This document shows positions 18,135 through 27,668 of a stretch of DNA of 64,000 nt, one piece after another. The notes under the pieces were generated by a model. The model saw only the letters and a list, made by a program, of their open reading frames with translations. It was not told the DNA's origin and did not search any database. Positions within the stretch are counted from its first letter, which is position 1. Every line of letters begins with the position of its first letter. The position numbers and the translations under genes are program-made. Source of the DNA: Parapedobacter soli (GTDB lineage Bacteria > Bacteroidota > Bacteroidia > Sphingobacteriales > Sphingobacteriaceae); contig NZ_JAMXAY010000005.1 in assembly GCF_025460835.1 (NCBI RefSeq), positions 1 through 64,000 on the forward strand, in the 5' to 3' direction.

Positions 18135-18142
18135 TATCTTTG
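18135..18142 (+). promoter_or_regulatory. -7 box directly before ccmB
   Basis: TATCTTTG is a perfect TAnnTTTG box only 5 bp before the ATG at 18148, so the mRNA would be leaderless or nearly so. No TTG is seen 19 bp upstream. Confidence 0.4.
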
Positions 18143-18147
18143 CGGCA

Positions 18148-18807
18148 ATGCAAACATTAAAAGCGGTCCGGTCTTTAATCCATAAAGACATTGTATTGGA
18201 GTGGCGGTCCAAGTACGCCATCAACGGTATCCTGCTGTATGTGGTGTCTACGGTGTTTGTCTGCTACCAAGCATTCAAATCCGTAGACCCCACCACTTGG
18301 AACGCGTTGTTCTGGATTATTTTGCTATTTGCATCGGTCAACGCCATCAACAAAAGCTTCGTGCAGGAAAGCCGGGACCGCCAGCTATACTACTACACCA
18401 TCGCAAGCGCCAAGGCCGTCATCCTTTCAAAAGTCATTTACAACATGCTCGTCATGCTATTGCTTTCGTCAATAGCATACTTGGTCTATTCCATCATTTT
18501 CCGTAACCCGCTGGGAGATCCTACGCTCTATTTAGCGGTGGTTGCGTTGGGAGCTGTCGGCTTTGCAGCCGTATTCACCATGGTGGCTGCCATAAGCGCC
18601 AAAGCGGGCAATAACAGCACGCTTATGGCCATCCTCAGCTTCCCCATTATCATACCCATGCTCCTTGTGCTGATCAAGGTTTCTAAAAATGCTATGGATG
18701 GGTTGGAACGTAGCGCCAGTTACGATGAGTTAATGGTACTCTTGGCCATCAACATCATCACCGTTGCCATTTCTTTGCTGTTATTTCCTTACCTTTGGAG
18801 GGACTGA
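18148..18807 (+). CDS. ccmB: Haem exporter / cytochrome c maturation protein CcmB
   Basis: The 219-residue membrane protein has about six transmembrane segments and the CcmB pattern (KDIVLEWRSKYAINGILLY, SFVQESRDRQLYYY). CcmB is the permease of the CcmABCD haem-handling ABC complex used for c-type cytochromes. The ATPase gene ccmA is not next to it, which is common in Bacteroidota. ccmC follows after about 70 bp, and a CcmD-like gene after that. The PVC-type CxxCH protein at the end of the window shows that c-type cytochromes are made. Confidence 0.92.
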   Translation: MQTLKAVRSLIHKDIVLEWRSKYAINGILLYVVSTVFVCYQAFKSVDPTTWNALFWIILLFASVNAINKSFVQESRDRQLYYYTIASAKAVILSKVIYNMLVMLLLSSIAYLVYSIIFRNPLGDPTLYLAVVALGAVGFAAVFTMVAAISAKAGNNSTLMAILSFPIIIPMLLVLIKVSKNAMDGLERSASYDELMVLLAINIITVAISLLLFPYLWRD

Positions 18808-18841
18808 TTGGGGGGATTGGTGATTGGCGACAAGTCTGACA

Positions 18842-18869
18842 TCTCATATCTAATGTCTCATATCTAATA
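18842..18869 (+). repeat. Two tandem 14-bp repeats
   Basis: TCTCATATCTAATG at 18842-18855 is followed directly by TCTCATATCTAATA at 18856-18869, just before ccmC. The role is unknown; it may be a small variable spacer. Confidence 0.7.
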
Positions 18870-18876
18870 GTTGATA

Positions 18877-19545
18877 ATGAAAAAATACTGGTGGAAAATC
18901 CTTGCTGTTTTATTGTTACTTTACAGCATCATCGCCGGACTACTAGGCCCGGTGCCTGCACTACCTATTGTACATGAAACCATCCGCAATGTGTATTTCC
19001 ACGTACCGATGTGGTTCACTATGTTTACGCTCTATACCATATCGGTAGTTTACAGCGTCAAATACCTGTCGTCTGCCGATCCGCACCATGATTTTATCGC
19101 AGTAGAAAGTATCAATGTCGGTATTGTATTCTGTATATTCGGTCTGCTTACCGGCATGTTATGGGCCAACTTCACGTGGGGTGCCCCATGGCCCAATGAC
19201 CCCAAGCTGAACGGTTCGGCCATCGGTACGCTGATGTACCTCGCCTACCTGGTGCTGCGCAACGCACTCGAAGAAGAACAAAAACGGGCACGTATATCGG
19301 CCATATACAATATCTTCGCATTCCCGATCATGATCGTACTTATGTATATCCTTCCCAAAACGACCGATTCGCTCCATCCTGGCGCGGGTGGAAATTCTGG
19401 GTTTGGCGAGTTTGACCTCGACGGGTCGATGAAGGCCGTATTGTACCCCGCGGCGATCGGCTGGATACTTATCGGCATTTGGCTAATGACATTACGGTTC
19501 CGCCTTCGCAAAATGGAATATCAAAACCACACAGCCACCTCATAA
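18877..19545 (+). CDS. ccmC: Cytochrome c biogenesis protein CcmC/CcsA family
   Basis: The 222-residue membrane protein carries the tryptophan-rich haem-handling motif (WANFTWGAPWPNDPK) and the two histidines on either side of it (VHETIRNVYFHVPMWF; the second periplasmic His lies in TDSLHPG). These are the haem ligands of CcmC. I start at ATG 18877; a TTG at 18871 would add two residues. Its neighbours ccmB and the CcmD-like gene support the assignment. Confidence 0.92.
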   Translation: MKKYWWKILAVLLLLYSIIAGLLGPVPALPIVHETIRNVYFHVPMWFTMFTLYTISVVYSVKYLSSADPHHDFIAVESINVGIVFCIFGLLTGMLWANFTWGAPWPNDPKLNGSAIGTLMYLAYLVLRNALEEEQKRARISAIYNIFAFPIMIVLMYILPKTTDSLHPGAGGNSGFGEFDLDGSMKAVLYPAAIGWILIGIWLMTLRFRLRKMEYQNHTATS

Positions 19546-19613
19546 ATATTGGTATAATATCAATCATAAATCGATTAAACGACAAAAATTAACAACGTTT
19601 ATTCTAAAACGAT

Positions 19614-19832
19614 ATGAAAAAAACAATTCTTTTCTTGCTATTAGTTATCAATGGGTTAATGTGTAGTTTTGCCCAATCAAGTAACGGGGTCGAGATGGCC
19701 ACGGGTTTACGTAGTTCGGGTAAGATTTATGTAGTGGTAGCTGTGTTGGTTGTGCTTTTCGTTGGGCTAGCTATTTATCTATTTACCATTGATAGAAAGG
19801 TGTCGCGATTGGAAAAGCACCAAAAACGATAA
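19614..19832 (+). CDS. CcmD-like small membrane protein
   Basis: A 72-residue protein with a signal peptide (cut after about residue 20, CSFAQ) and one membrane helix (about 38-60), ending in a short charged tail RKVSRLEKHQKR. This matches the small CcmD-type proteins found after ccmC in Bacteroidota; CcmD helps release holo-CcmE from the CcmABC complex in proteobacteria. The call rests mainly on size, topology and position. Confidence 0.75.
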   Translation: MKKTILFLLLVINGLMCSFAQSSNGVEMATGLRSSGKIYVVVAVLVVLFVGLAIYLFTIDRKVSRLEKHQKR

Positions 19833-19982
19833 CCAGTTCCACTCACAGACTTTAGGTACCGTACATTACTTAGGCCCGGCATGCCAGTCAATCCGGGTTA
19901 AAGACGATGGTTGCAAACCATCCGATAGGCGTAGGGCAATCAACAAAGTCACCAATAATATATTCTATAAATAAACATTGTT
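19833..19982 (+). other. Leader region of glutamate dehydrogenase gene
   Basis: 150 bp without a gene. It contains the hairpin GATGG-TTGCAAA-CCATC (about 19907-19923) and a GC-rich CCGGCATGCC segment, while the last 30 bases are AT-rich. A structured leader is possible, but it matches no riboswitch that I know. Confidence 0.25.
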
Positions 19983-21419
19983 ATGGCTAAGTCAATAGCA
20001 AAGAAAGAGCAAGAACCTCATTTTTTCAATGACGTATCCGCATTCTTCGACCATGCGGCGCAATTCACCAAGCACCCCCAAGGCTTACTGAACCAGATTA
20101 AGGTATGCAACAGCGTTTACCGGTTCAGTTTCCCTTTTAGGCGGGGCGATAACCTTGAAGTCATTAATGCCTGGCGGGTAGAGCACTCCCAGCACATGTC
20201 GCCTACCAAGGGCGGTATCCGTTACAGCGAGATGGTCAATGAAGATGAAGTTATGGCACTTGCCGCATTGATGACCTACAAATGTGCTATCGTCAATGTA
20301 CCCTTCGGGGGGGCCAAAGGCGGTATAGCCATCAATCCCAAGAATTATTCCATCGGCGAGTTGGAAACCATCACGCGGCGGTACACGGTTGAGTTGGTCA
20401 AGAAAAACTTTATCGGCCCGGCTATCGATGTGCCGGCGCCTGATTACGGTACGGGCGAACGGGAGATGAGTTGGATTGCCGATACGTACACCACCATGAA
20501 CCCTGGCCAACTGGATTCGTTTGCCTGTGTAACGGGCAAGCCCATATCCCTGCATGGCATTGCCGGTCGGAAAGTAGCAACGGGCCGCGGTGTCGGTATC
20601 GCTATCCGCGAATGTGCCAATGTTGCCGAAGACATGAAAGCCATTGGCCTTACACCCGGCATTACCGGCAAGCGGGTTATCGTACAGGGACTCGGGAATG
20701 TGGGTTACAACGCAGCCAAGGTACTCATCGAATTTGGTGCTATTATCGTAGGCGTGTGCGAGTATGACGGCGCTTTGTACAATCCTGACGGACTAGATCC
20801 GGATGCCATCCTCGAACACCGGAAAAATACAGGATCAATATTAGGTTATAGAAAAGCGACAAAATCATTCAAGACACCGGCGGAGGGATTAGAGCAACCG
20901 TGCGACATCCTCGTACCGGCTGCATTAGAAAACCAGCTTACCGAAGAAAATATCGGCCGTATCCAGGCCAAGATCATCGCTGAGGGGGCAAACGGCCCCA
21001 CTACCCCTGGCGCAGCAGATGCCTTCGTCAAAAAAGGGGGCATCATCATCCCCGATATGTATTGCAATGCCGGTGGCGTAACAGTATCCTATTTCGAGTG
21101 GCTGAAAAACCTTTCACACGTTTCTTTTGGCCGCATGGACAAGCGATATGAAGAGATGGCCAACCAGAATTTGATCAATACGGTTGAAACCATGACGGGC
21201 AAATCACTCACGCCCGCAGAGCGGATGACCATCGTGAAAGGCGCCGACGAACTCGAATTGGTCAATTCGGGCTTGGAAGATACGATGATCCGTGCCTACC
21301 ATGAAATCCGGGATATCCGAAATTCCAATAAAGCCATCGATACATTCCGTACGGCGGCGCTGGTAGGTGCCATCAATAAAATAGCCGTTTCTTACCAGAA
21401 TTTGGGTATTTGGCCCTAG
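19983..21419 (+). CDS. Glutamate dehydrogenase (Glu/Leu/Phe/Val family)
   Basis: The enzyme interconverts glutamate and 2-oxoglutarate plus ammonia. The 478-residue protein has the glycine-rich substrate motif KGGIRYSEM, the catalytic Lys in VPFGGAKGG, the [14 protein letters not shown] segment, and the NAD(P) Rossmann motif [11 protein letters not shown]. The best fit is the glutamate type. NAD or NADP preference is not decided by what I can see. The gene is monocistronic: a leader precedes it and a long hairpin follows. Confidence 0.93.
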   Translation: MAKSIAKKEQEPHFFNDVSAFFDHAAQFTKHPQGLLNQIKVCNSVYRFSFPFRRGDNLEVINAWRVEHSQHMSPTKGGIRYSEMVNEDEVMALAALMTYKCAIVNVPFGGAKGGIAINPKNYSIGELETITRRYTVELVKKNFIGPAIDVPAPDYGTGEREMSWIADTYTTMNPGQLDSFACVTGKPISLHGIAGRKVATGRGVGIAIRECANVAEDMKAIGLTPGITGKRVIVQGLGNVGYNAAKVLIEFGAIIVGVCEYDGALYNPDGLDPDAILEHRKNTGSILGYRKATKSFKTPAEGLEQPCDILVPAALENQLTEENIGRIQAKIIAEGANGPTTPGAADAFVKKGGIIIPDMYCNAGGVTVSYFEWLKNLSHVSFGRMDKRYEEMANQNLINTVETMTGKSLTPAERMTIVKGADELELVNSGLEDTMIRAYHEIRDIRNSNKAIDTFRTAALVGAINKIAVSYQNLGIWP

Positions 21420-21447
21420 CGGTTTTATAAGAACCCCATAACTAAAC

Positions 21448-21483
21448 CTGTCCATATATTCCGTAGCCGGAGTATATGGACAG
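21448..21483 (+). terminator. Long hairpin after glutamate dehydrogenase gene
   Basis: CTGTCCATATA (21448-21458) pairs perfectly with TATATGGACAG (21473-21483), and TCCG pairs with CGGA inside, with a 4-base loop. No T run follows, so it may be a processing or stabilising hairpin and not a simple intrinsic terminator. Confidence 0.55.
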
Positions 21484-21591
21484 TTGCTATCGGTTATTTT
21501 CAGGAAGCATTGGATAAATAATTGTAGGATATTCAAAATAAAACGTCTACTTTTATGCTTATTGGGAATAACTAACTGAAAAACATAATCC

Positions 21592-23888
21592 ATGGTCGGC
21601 GAACAGCACTATACAGAGGTGTTCCAATCACTGCCTATGCCGTGTTTGATATTGCTCCCCAACGCCCCTCATTTTACCATTGTAAACGTGAGCGACGCCT
21701 ATTTGGCAATCACCAATACACGTAGAGAGAGCATGGTTGGAAAAGGCTTTTTGAAGTGTTCCCCACCAATCCATACCAAAGCGACAACATCTGGCAGAAT
21801 ATTTTCGATGAGGTGATCAGTGAGAAAAAGACCCGCAAAGTACCACCGCAGAAATACGCTTTCCCCACGGGAGACGTACCGGCGCGACTTGATGTGAAAT
21901 ACTTGGAGTTGGTCAATACGCCGGTGCTTGACGATCAGGGGGAAATCAAGTTTATCATCCGCTCGATGAACGACGTCACCGACAACGTGCACTATGAGAA
22001 GTTCTTCGAAGAAACCCAACGCCCAGCCCGGATAGGCAGTTGGGAAGTCAATATGGCCCATCAAACATTTACGTGGTCCGACGGATTACGTGACATCTAT
22101 GAAGTACAGCATGATTATGAGCCTACACTTAGTCGAATCAATGACTTTTTCCCCGATCCGGCAGCCTTAAAGACACTCGAGGATGCCTTTCTGAAAGCTA
22201 CGGAGAATGGCACGGTATTCAGCCTCATACTACCCATGGTTACCGCCAAGGGCAACGAACGCTGGCTATCTATCGTGGGCAAACCCGATCTGGTGGGTGG
22301 CACATGCATCCGCATTTACGGAATAACCCAAGACATAACCGCTAGCAAACGCCTCACAGACCTGGAAAACCTGGAAAGAACGATTCTGGAAAAGAGTGCC
22401 CGCCGGGACACCTCCCTATCTACCGTCCTATCTGAATATATACTTGGCGTGGAAGCTCTCTACCGGGGTCTGTATTGTTCGATACTAGGGGTTCGGAACA
22501 AGCGGTTGGTTAGCTGGGTAGCCCCTTCTCTGCCAGAGTCGTATATTGCGTCCGTCCACGACCTCCCCATCGGTGACGATGTAGGTTCGTGCGGCACGGC
22601 AGCCTTTCGTAAAAAACGAATTATCGTGAGCGACATCTCCGTCGACCCGAAATGGGCCAGCGCTAAGGATGTGGCACTTTCGCACGGTCTCAAAGCCTGT
22701 TGGTCGCACCCCATCGTTGATGCAAAAGGAGGTGTCATCGCCGTGCTCGGCATCTATTACAAACAAGTCAAAGAGCCAAATCCCGACGAGCTGATCATCA
22801 TCGACCGCATGAGTGCGTTGCTTAACATCATTATTGAAAATTGGCAAAATGCCGACCGTATACGCGAGGCAGCGACGATGATAGCTCAGGGGCAGGAACT
22901 TGCCCGTTTCGGCAATTGGCAATTTGACATCGAAAACAACCAAACCACCTGGTCACCCGTGCTGTGCGATATTTACGGCATCAATCCTGCCGTTTATTCT
23001 CCTAGTTTCAAGCATTATTTGGCACTTGTACACCCCGACGACCGAACACAGGTGGAGCAGATGATTGACAAAATCCACCGAACCGGCGAAGACATCGTAT
23101 ATGAAGAACGTATAATACGGCCGAACAACGAAATACGATACCTGAGATCGTGGGTACGGTTAATAGCAAATGCCGAAAAGAAACCTGTAAAGTTAATTGG
23201 TGCCAGCTTGGATGTGACAGAAAGCAAGAAGGCCGAGTTAAAATTGAAACAATTGCATGCCGAACTGGAAAAACACCTCAAAGAAGTGGAGCAGTCTGAG
23301 CAAAAATACAGTGATCTCTTCCACCTTAGCCCTCAGCCCATGTGGGTTTATGACCTAGAAACGTATCGCTTCCTTGATGTCAATGCAGCCGCAATTACCC
23401 ATTACGGATATACACACGAGGAGTTCCTTTCGATGACGCTGATAGACATCCGGCCACCTGAAGAGATACCCAAACTAGAAGCCGCAGTTGCAAGAACACG
23501 GCTTCCCAACAAGCTTTTTTTCAAGGGCACCTTCAAGCATCGCAAGAAAGACGGGGAAATCATCCAAGTGGATATCCAAAGTAATATCATCCAATTCCAT
23601 GGGCGAAAAGCCGAACTTGTGCTGGCAATCGACATCACCGAGAAGCTATACCACATCGAAGCCATAGAGGCCCAAAACAAAAGGCTGCAAGAAATTGCCT
23701 GGATGCAATCACACATGGTAAGGGCTCCGCTGGCCCGCATTATGGGATTAATCGACCTGATCAAAAGCTGCCCTGCACCCGATGTGGACCAAGACCGTTT
23801 GCTACGCGCCGTATACGACTCCGCTATCGAGTTAGACGACATATTGAGAAACATCACTGAAAAGGCAGAACAAATCACCCTTACCTAA
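21592..23888 (+). pseudogene. Frameshifted PAS/GAF sensor with DHp-like C-terminus
   Basis: One sensor gene appears split into two frames. The first 54 codons (21592 to about 21750) encode a PAS start (FTIVNVSDAYLAITNT...MVGKG). The continuation EVFPTNP is in another frame, entered at the run TTTTT near 21748-21752; one extra T would join them. The second frame (from 21756, 710 residues) has PAS (about 85-200), GAF (about 205-365), PAS (375-490) and PAS (510-640). It ends in a histidine-kinase-like dimerisation helix (QSHMVRAPLARIMGLIDL) with no HATPase domain. This ending is common in Sphingobacteriaceae, where a receiver gene follows, as here. The break may be a sequencing error, a recent mutation or a switch in a homopolymer. 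Confidence 0.75.
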
Positions 23889-23898
23889 CAGCAAATCC

Positions 23899-24300
23899 AT
23901 GGAGCTAGATGTACTGGTCATAGATGACGACGAAATTTTCAACTTGATGGCTAATATCATGCTGCGTGATCTGGGAATCACTACACAACCGAAGTGTTTC
24001 ACCAGCGGGCAGGAGGCGTTGGCCTTTATCAGGCAGAGCAAAAAGGGTATTTCCTACCTCCTTTTCCTCGATATCAACATGCCAACGATGAGCGGATGGG
24101 AAGTACTGGACCACCTGGGGGCGATGCCGAATCATCTTGATATCCATGTTGTCATCGTTACGTCGTCGATAGATCGGGCCGACAAGGAAAAGGCCTTGGA
24201 CTTCAAACAGGTTATCAACTTCATGACGAAACCGATAAACCGGGAAGAGCTTTCAGCCCTCAAGGAACATGAGAAAATCGCCGTATTTTTCCCACGCTGA
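23899..24300 (+). CDS. Stand-alone response regulator receiver protein
   Basis: The 133-residue protein is a single receiver domain: acidic triad DDD at 9-11, the phospho-accepting Asp58 in LFLDINMPTMSG, Thr/Ser in VIVTSS and the Lys of MTKP. There is no output domain. It begins 10 bp after the PAS sensor gene, so the two are co-transcribed. The receiver may take phosphate from a kinase elsewhere, since the PAS protein has no ATPase domain. Confidence 0.9.
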   Translation: MELDVLVIDDDEIFNLMANIMLRDLGITTQPKCFTSGQEALAFIRQSKKGISYLLFLDINMPTMSGWEVLDHLGAMPNHLDIHVVIVTSSIDRADKEKALDFKQVINFMTKPINREELSALKEHEKIAVFFPR

Positions 24301-24320
24301 CACGTGGTGCAAGCCAGCAA

Positions 24321-27260
24321 TTACCGTAGTGCTTGCCACAGGATTTCCACGGGATGGTAAGCGAGCCGCTCTGCTCCATCTTTGATTTGATGGCGGCAAC
24401 TGGTGCCGGGGGCAGCAATAAACACCTCCTGCGGCGTAGCTCTTACCGTTGGCAGTAGCACCAATTCACCCACTTTCATGGACACATCATAGTGTTCTTT
24501 CTCATACCCAAAGGAGCCAGCCATGCCACAGCAACCCGAAGGGATCACCGTCACCTCATGCCCTTTCGGGAACGAAAGTATTTTCGTAGTATACTCCACC
24601 AAGTGGAAAGCTTTCTGATAGCAATGTCCATGGAGCTTTATCTTGCGCGGTGTGTCGGCAAACATCGATTGACTAATCCGTCCAGCTTCCATCTCGCGCG
24701 CGAGGAACTCGTCGATCAACAGTGTATTTTTAGCCAACTTGCGGGCGTCGGCCAATAGCTGCTCGTCGGCCAGGTCTGGATATTCATCCCGGAAGGTAAG
24801 GATAGCCGACGGCTCGATACCGAGCAGTGGGGTTTCTGCCGATATCACGTCTTTCAGATACCGGATATTACGATTGGCTATCGCCTTTGCTTTACGCAAC
24901 AGCCCTTTCGAAAGGTAGGTTCGGCCACTTTCCAAATGTTCGGCCAACCGTACGTCATACCCGAGTGCAGATAGCAGCCGGTAAGCCGTTTGGCCGATGG
25001 CCACATCGTTATACTCCGAAAATTCATCACAAAACAAGTAAACCACCCGCCCATTATGCGACTGGCTTTTGCGCCGCGCCTCCCGGTTAATCCATTTGCG
25101 CAATGTTATCTTGCCCACTTCGGGAAGCGACCTATCTTTGGCAAAGCCGAGCACGCCCTTCACCAACGGCGAGAGCACACTGCTCTTTATTACCCAGTTG
25201 TATAGTACAGGTACATAAGACGCCAGCTGCTGTGATTTGGTAAAGTTTGCAATCACCCACGCCCTAAATGGTGTGCCGTTCGCATCGTAGTAATGCTGCA
25301 GGAATTCCGCTTTCATTTTCGTTACGTCTACGCCCGATGGACATTCCGTTTTACACGCTTTGCAGCTCAGGCAGAGGTCCATCACCTCTTTGATCTCCGG
25401 GTGGTCAAACCGGTTCGCCTTCGGCGATGCGGTAAGGTACTGGCGCAGCAGATTGGCCCGTGCACGTGTTGTATCCTTTTCCTCCCGCGTGGCCATATAT
25501 GAAGGGCACATGGTACCCCCTGTTACATGTGTCTTGCGGCAATCGCCCGAGCCTGAGCATTTTTCCGACAGCCGCAGAATACTTTCCTGTTTACGGAAGT
25601 CGAATATGGTATCGATTTTCACGGTACTGGTATCGTGCTCGTAGCGCAGGAATTTGTCCATCGGCGGTGTATCCACGATCTTGCCGGCGTTAAATACACC
25701 TTTAGGGTCGAAGATGGCTTTCACTTCGCGGAGCAGCCCGTATACGGTCTCGCCCAATACTGCGCCGATAAACTCGCCGCGGAGCCGCCCATCGCCATGT
25801 TCACCGCTCAAGGAGCCGTTATATTTTTTCACCAGCTGGGTAGTATCTGCCAGTACCGCTCGGAAAACCCGTTTCCCTTCGTCGGTTTTCAAATTGATCA
25901 GCGGCTCCACATGTAACTCGCCGGCCCCCGCATGGGCGTAGTATGAAGCGTCCAGCCCATGGTGGCTGAGGATACGTTGAAGGTCTTCGATGTAAGCAGG
26001 CAGGTCTTCTGGTGGCACAGCACAATCTTCGATGAGGTTTACGGGTTGCGTATCGCCGGGCAGGTTCCGGATGAGCCCGAGGCCCGCCTTACGCACGTCC
26101 CACACCAGGTTGGTTTTGGGGCCGGTAATCAATGGGTGGGCATAGCCCAACCCCGCAGCCTCCAGCTCGGCCTTCAATGCGCCAGCTTTGCGTTCCACCT
26201 CGTCAAGCGTATCGCCCCTGAATTCAACCATCAGCATTGCTGCCGGGTCGCCCTCGATGAAGAACCTGTTGTATTGGTAGGTCGGGTGCCCTTTGGTAAA
26301 GTCCATGATGTACTTATCTACCAATTCAGAGGCTTCAGGATGGTGGCGCAGTGCCACGATGTTGGCGTGCAACGATTCGATGAGGGTGGTGCAATGTACA
26401 CAAAGCAAGCCCACCTCAGGGGGTGGTAACGGGAGCAGGTTCAGCTTTGCCTCCGTAAGGATGCCCAGGGTACCCTCCGACCCGGCAAGCAGCTTGCAGA
26501 AGTTAAAGGGCTGCTCGGCATCAAGCATCATATCCAGGGCGTAGCCCGTATTGCGCCGGGTAAGCGTGGGCTTGGGATATCCTTTTTTTATAGCTTCGCG
26601 ATTTTTCGCGTCTGCCAGCAAATCATTCATCCGGCGGTAGATATCACCTTCGCGGGTTGCTAGCGTCAGTTTATTAAACAAGGTCGCATCGTCCTGTGCC
26701 TCAAAAATCACTTCCGAGCCATCGTCGAGCAATACCATTGCTTCAAGCAAATGGCTACGGGTATCGCCCCATACGATAGAGTGTAGTCCGCAGGAGTTGT
26801 TGCCCACCATGCCACCCACCATGGCCCGGCTCGCGGTAGATGTCTCGGGGCCAAACATCAACCCGTAAGGTTTTAGGTATGCGTTGAGGTCATCGCGGAT
26901 CACACCCGGCTGCACACGTACCCATCGCTCCGCTACGTTAACCTCCAATATTTCATTGAAGTATTTGGACACGTCTACCACAATACCCCGGCCCACGACT
27001 TGGCCCGCCAAGGACGTGCCTGCAGTACGGGGAATCAGCGTAACGCCATAGGTGGCAGCAAACGCTATAAGCGTTTGCAAATCTACCTTATTATGAGGTA
27101 TGGCAACTGCTATCGGCAACTCCTGATATACAGACGCATCGGTGGCATACGCACGGATCAATGCGCGATGTTCAGCGGTATCGTTGTAATAAAGCCGGCC
27201 TGCCAGCCTGTTGGCTAACTGTCCCAGGCCCTGTGTTATCGTATTTCCATTCCTGTTCAC
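24321..27260 (-). CDS. FAD/Fe-S D-lactate (glycolate-type) dehydrogenase
   Basis: This 979-residue protein fuses a GlcD-like flavoprotein with a GlcF-like iron-sulfur part. The FAD_binding_4 domain lies at about 45-215 (IPRTAGTSLAGQ, MVGGMVGNNSCGLHS) and the FAD-oxidase C-terminal domain at about 255-540. Two ferredoxin-type clusters follow (CSGSGDCRK..MCPSYMAT and CLSCKACKTECPSGV). Cys-rich CCG segments (GHCYQKA, SGCCGMAGSFG) close the protein. Such fusions oxidise D-2-hydroxyacids, most often D-lactate, and pass electrons to the membrane. Monocistronic; convergent with the receiver gene. The exact substrate is not certain. Confidence 0.9.
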   Translation of the reverse strand: MNRNGNTITQGLGQLANRLAGRLYYNDTAEHRALIRAYATDASVYQELPIAVAIPHNKVDLQTLIAFAATYGVTLIPRTAGTSLAGQVVGRGIVVDVSKYFNEILEVNVAERWVRVQPGVIRDDLNAYLKPYGLMFGPETSTASRAMVGGMVGNNSCGLHSIVWGDTRSHLLEAMVLLDDGSEVIFEAQDDATLFNKLTLATREGDIYRRMNDLLADAKNREAIKKGYPKPTLTRRNTGYALDMMLDAEQPFNFCKLLAGSEGTLGILTEAKLNLLPLPPPEVGLLCVHCTTLIESLHANIVALRHHPEASELVDKYIMDFTKGHPTYQYNRFFIEGDPAAMLMVEFRGDTLDEVERKAGALKAELEAAGLGYAHPLITGPKTNLVWDVRKAGLGLIRNLPGDTQPVNLIEDCAVPPEDLPAYIEDLQRILSHHGLDASYYAHAGAGELHVEPLINLKTDEGKRVFRAVLADTTQLVKKYNGSLSGEHGDGRLRGEFIGAVLGETVYGLLREVKAIFDPKGVFNAGKIVDTPPMDKFLRYEHDTSTVKIDTIFDFRKQESILRLSEKCSGSGDCRKTHVTGGTMCPSYMATREEKDTTRARANLLRQYLTASPKANRFDHPEIKEVMDLCLSCKACKTECPSGVDVTKMKAEFLQHYYDANGTPFRAWVIANFTKSQQLASYVPVLYNWVIKSSVLSPLVKGVLGFAKDRSLPEVGKITLRKWINREARRKSQSHNGRVVYLFCDEFSEYNDVAIGQTAYRLLSALGYDVRLAEHLESGRTYLSKGLLRKAKAIANRNIRYLKDVISAETPLLGIEPSAILTFRDEYPDLADEQLLADARKLAKNTLLIDEFLAREMEAGRISQSMFADTPRKIKLHGHCYQKAFHLVEYTTKILSFPKGHEVTVIPSGCCGMAGSFGYEKEHYDVSMKVGELVLLPTVRATPQEVFIAAPGTSCRHQIKDGAERLAYHPVEILWQALR

Positions 27261-27283
27261 GCGGTAAATATAAGTATCATTTA

Positions 27284-27660
27284 GTCATCGATTATTGTTA
27301 TTCCTATTTTTACCATCTTTGTGTCCCGTTCGTTATATTCCAGGATGAGTTTTCCATTTATCAGCATATAAACCTGATTACCGTTCACAATGATATGCTA
27401 CGTATACCATTGTTTATCTGTCACAGACACCGTATTCACCTGCACCTTGTGACCGATTGTCGAAAACCCTTTTGCCTGAAATTGCGCATGGAAATAGATT
27501 CTGGCGTTTGACCCCGTAAAGGTCATCACCTCCAGCTTCGGTTCAAAGTTTTTGAAATCATGGCCGCCAACATCCCCTCGTATAAAAAAGGTGCGCCCGC
27601 TGGCCACTTACCGCAATCGCACCATCCCCACGCTTCTTCAAGCCCCTTTGGCTTTCTAAC
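27284..27660 (-). pseudogene. Remnant of a DUF1080 (3-keto-disaccharide hydrolase) gene
   Basis: On the minus strand, codons from 27607 read GGHDFKNFEPKLEVMTFTGS, NARIYFHAQFQ and GHKVQVNTV, which follow the DUF1080 pattern GDFxnFELkxExm...SGIyFR...GxEvQi. The frame meets a TAG at 27398-27400 and then continues in the same frame with HIIVNGNQVYMLINGKLILEY, the expected next block. Upstream, the GKW segment is in another frame, and no signal peptide region is left. So the gene is dead: one nonsense change, a frameshift and a lost 5' end. It lies beside a sugar operon, which suits a former glycosidase. Confidence 0.75.
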
Positions 27661-27668
27661 CCCCAAAT

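Noticed and set aside
21745-21756. Programmed -1 frameshift in the PAS sensor gene
   Set aside because: The T run is only five bases and not a canonical slippery heptamer; an indel explains it better.
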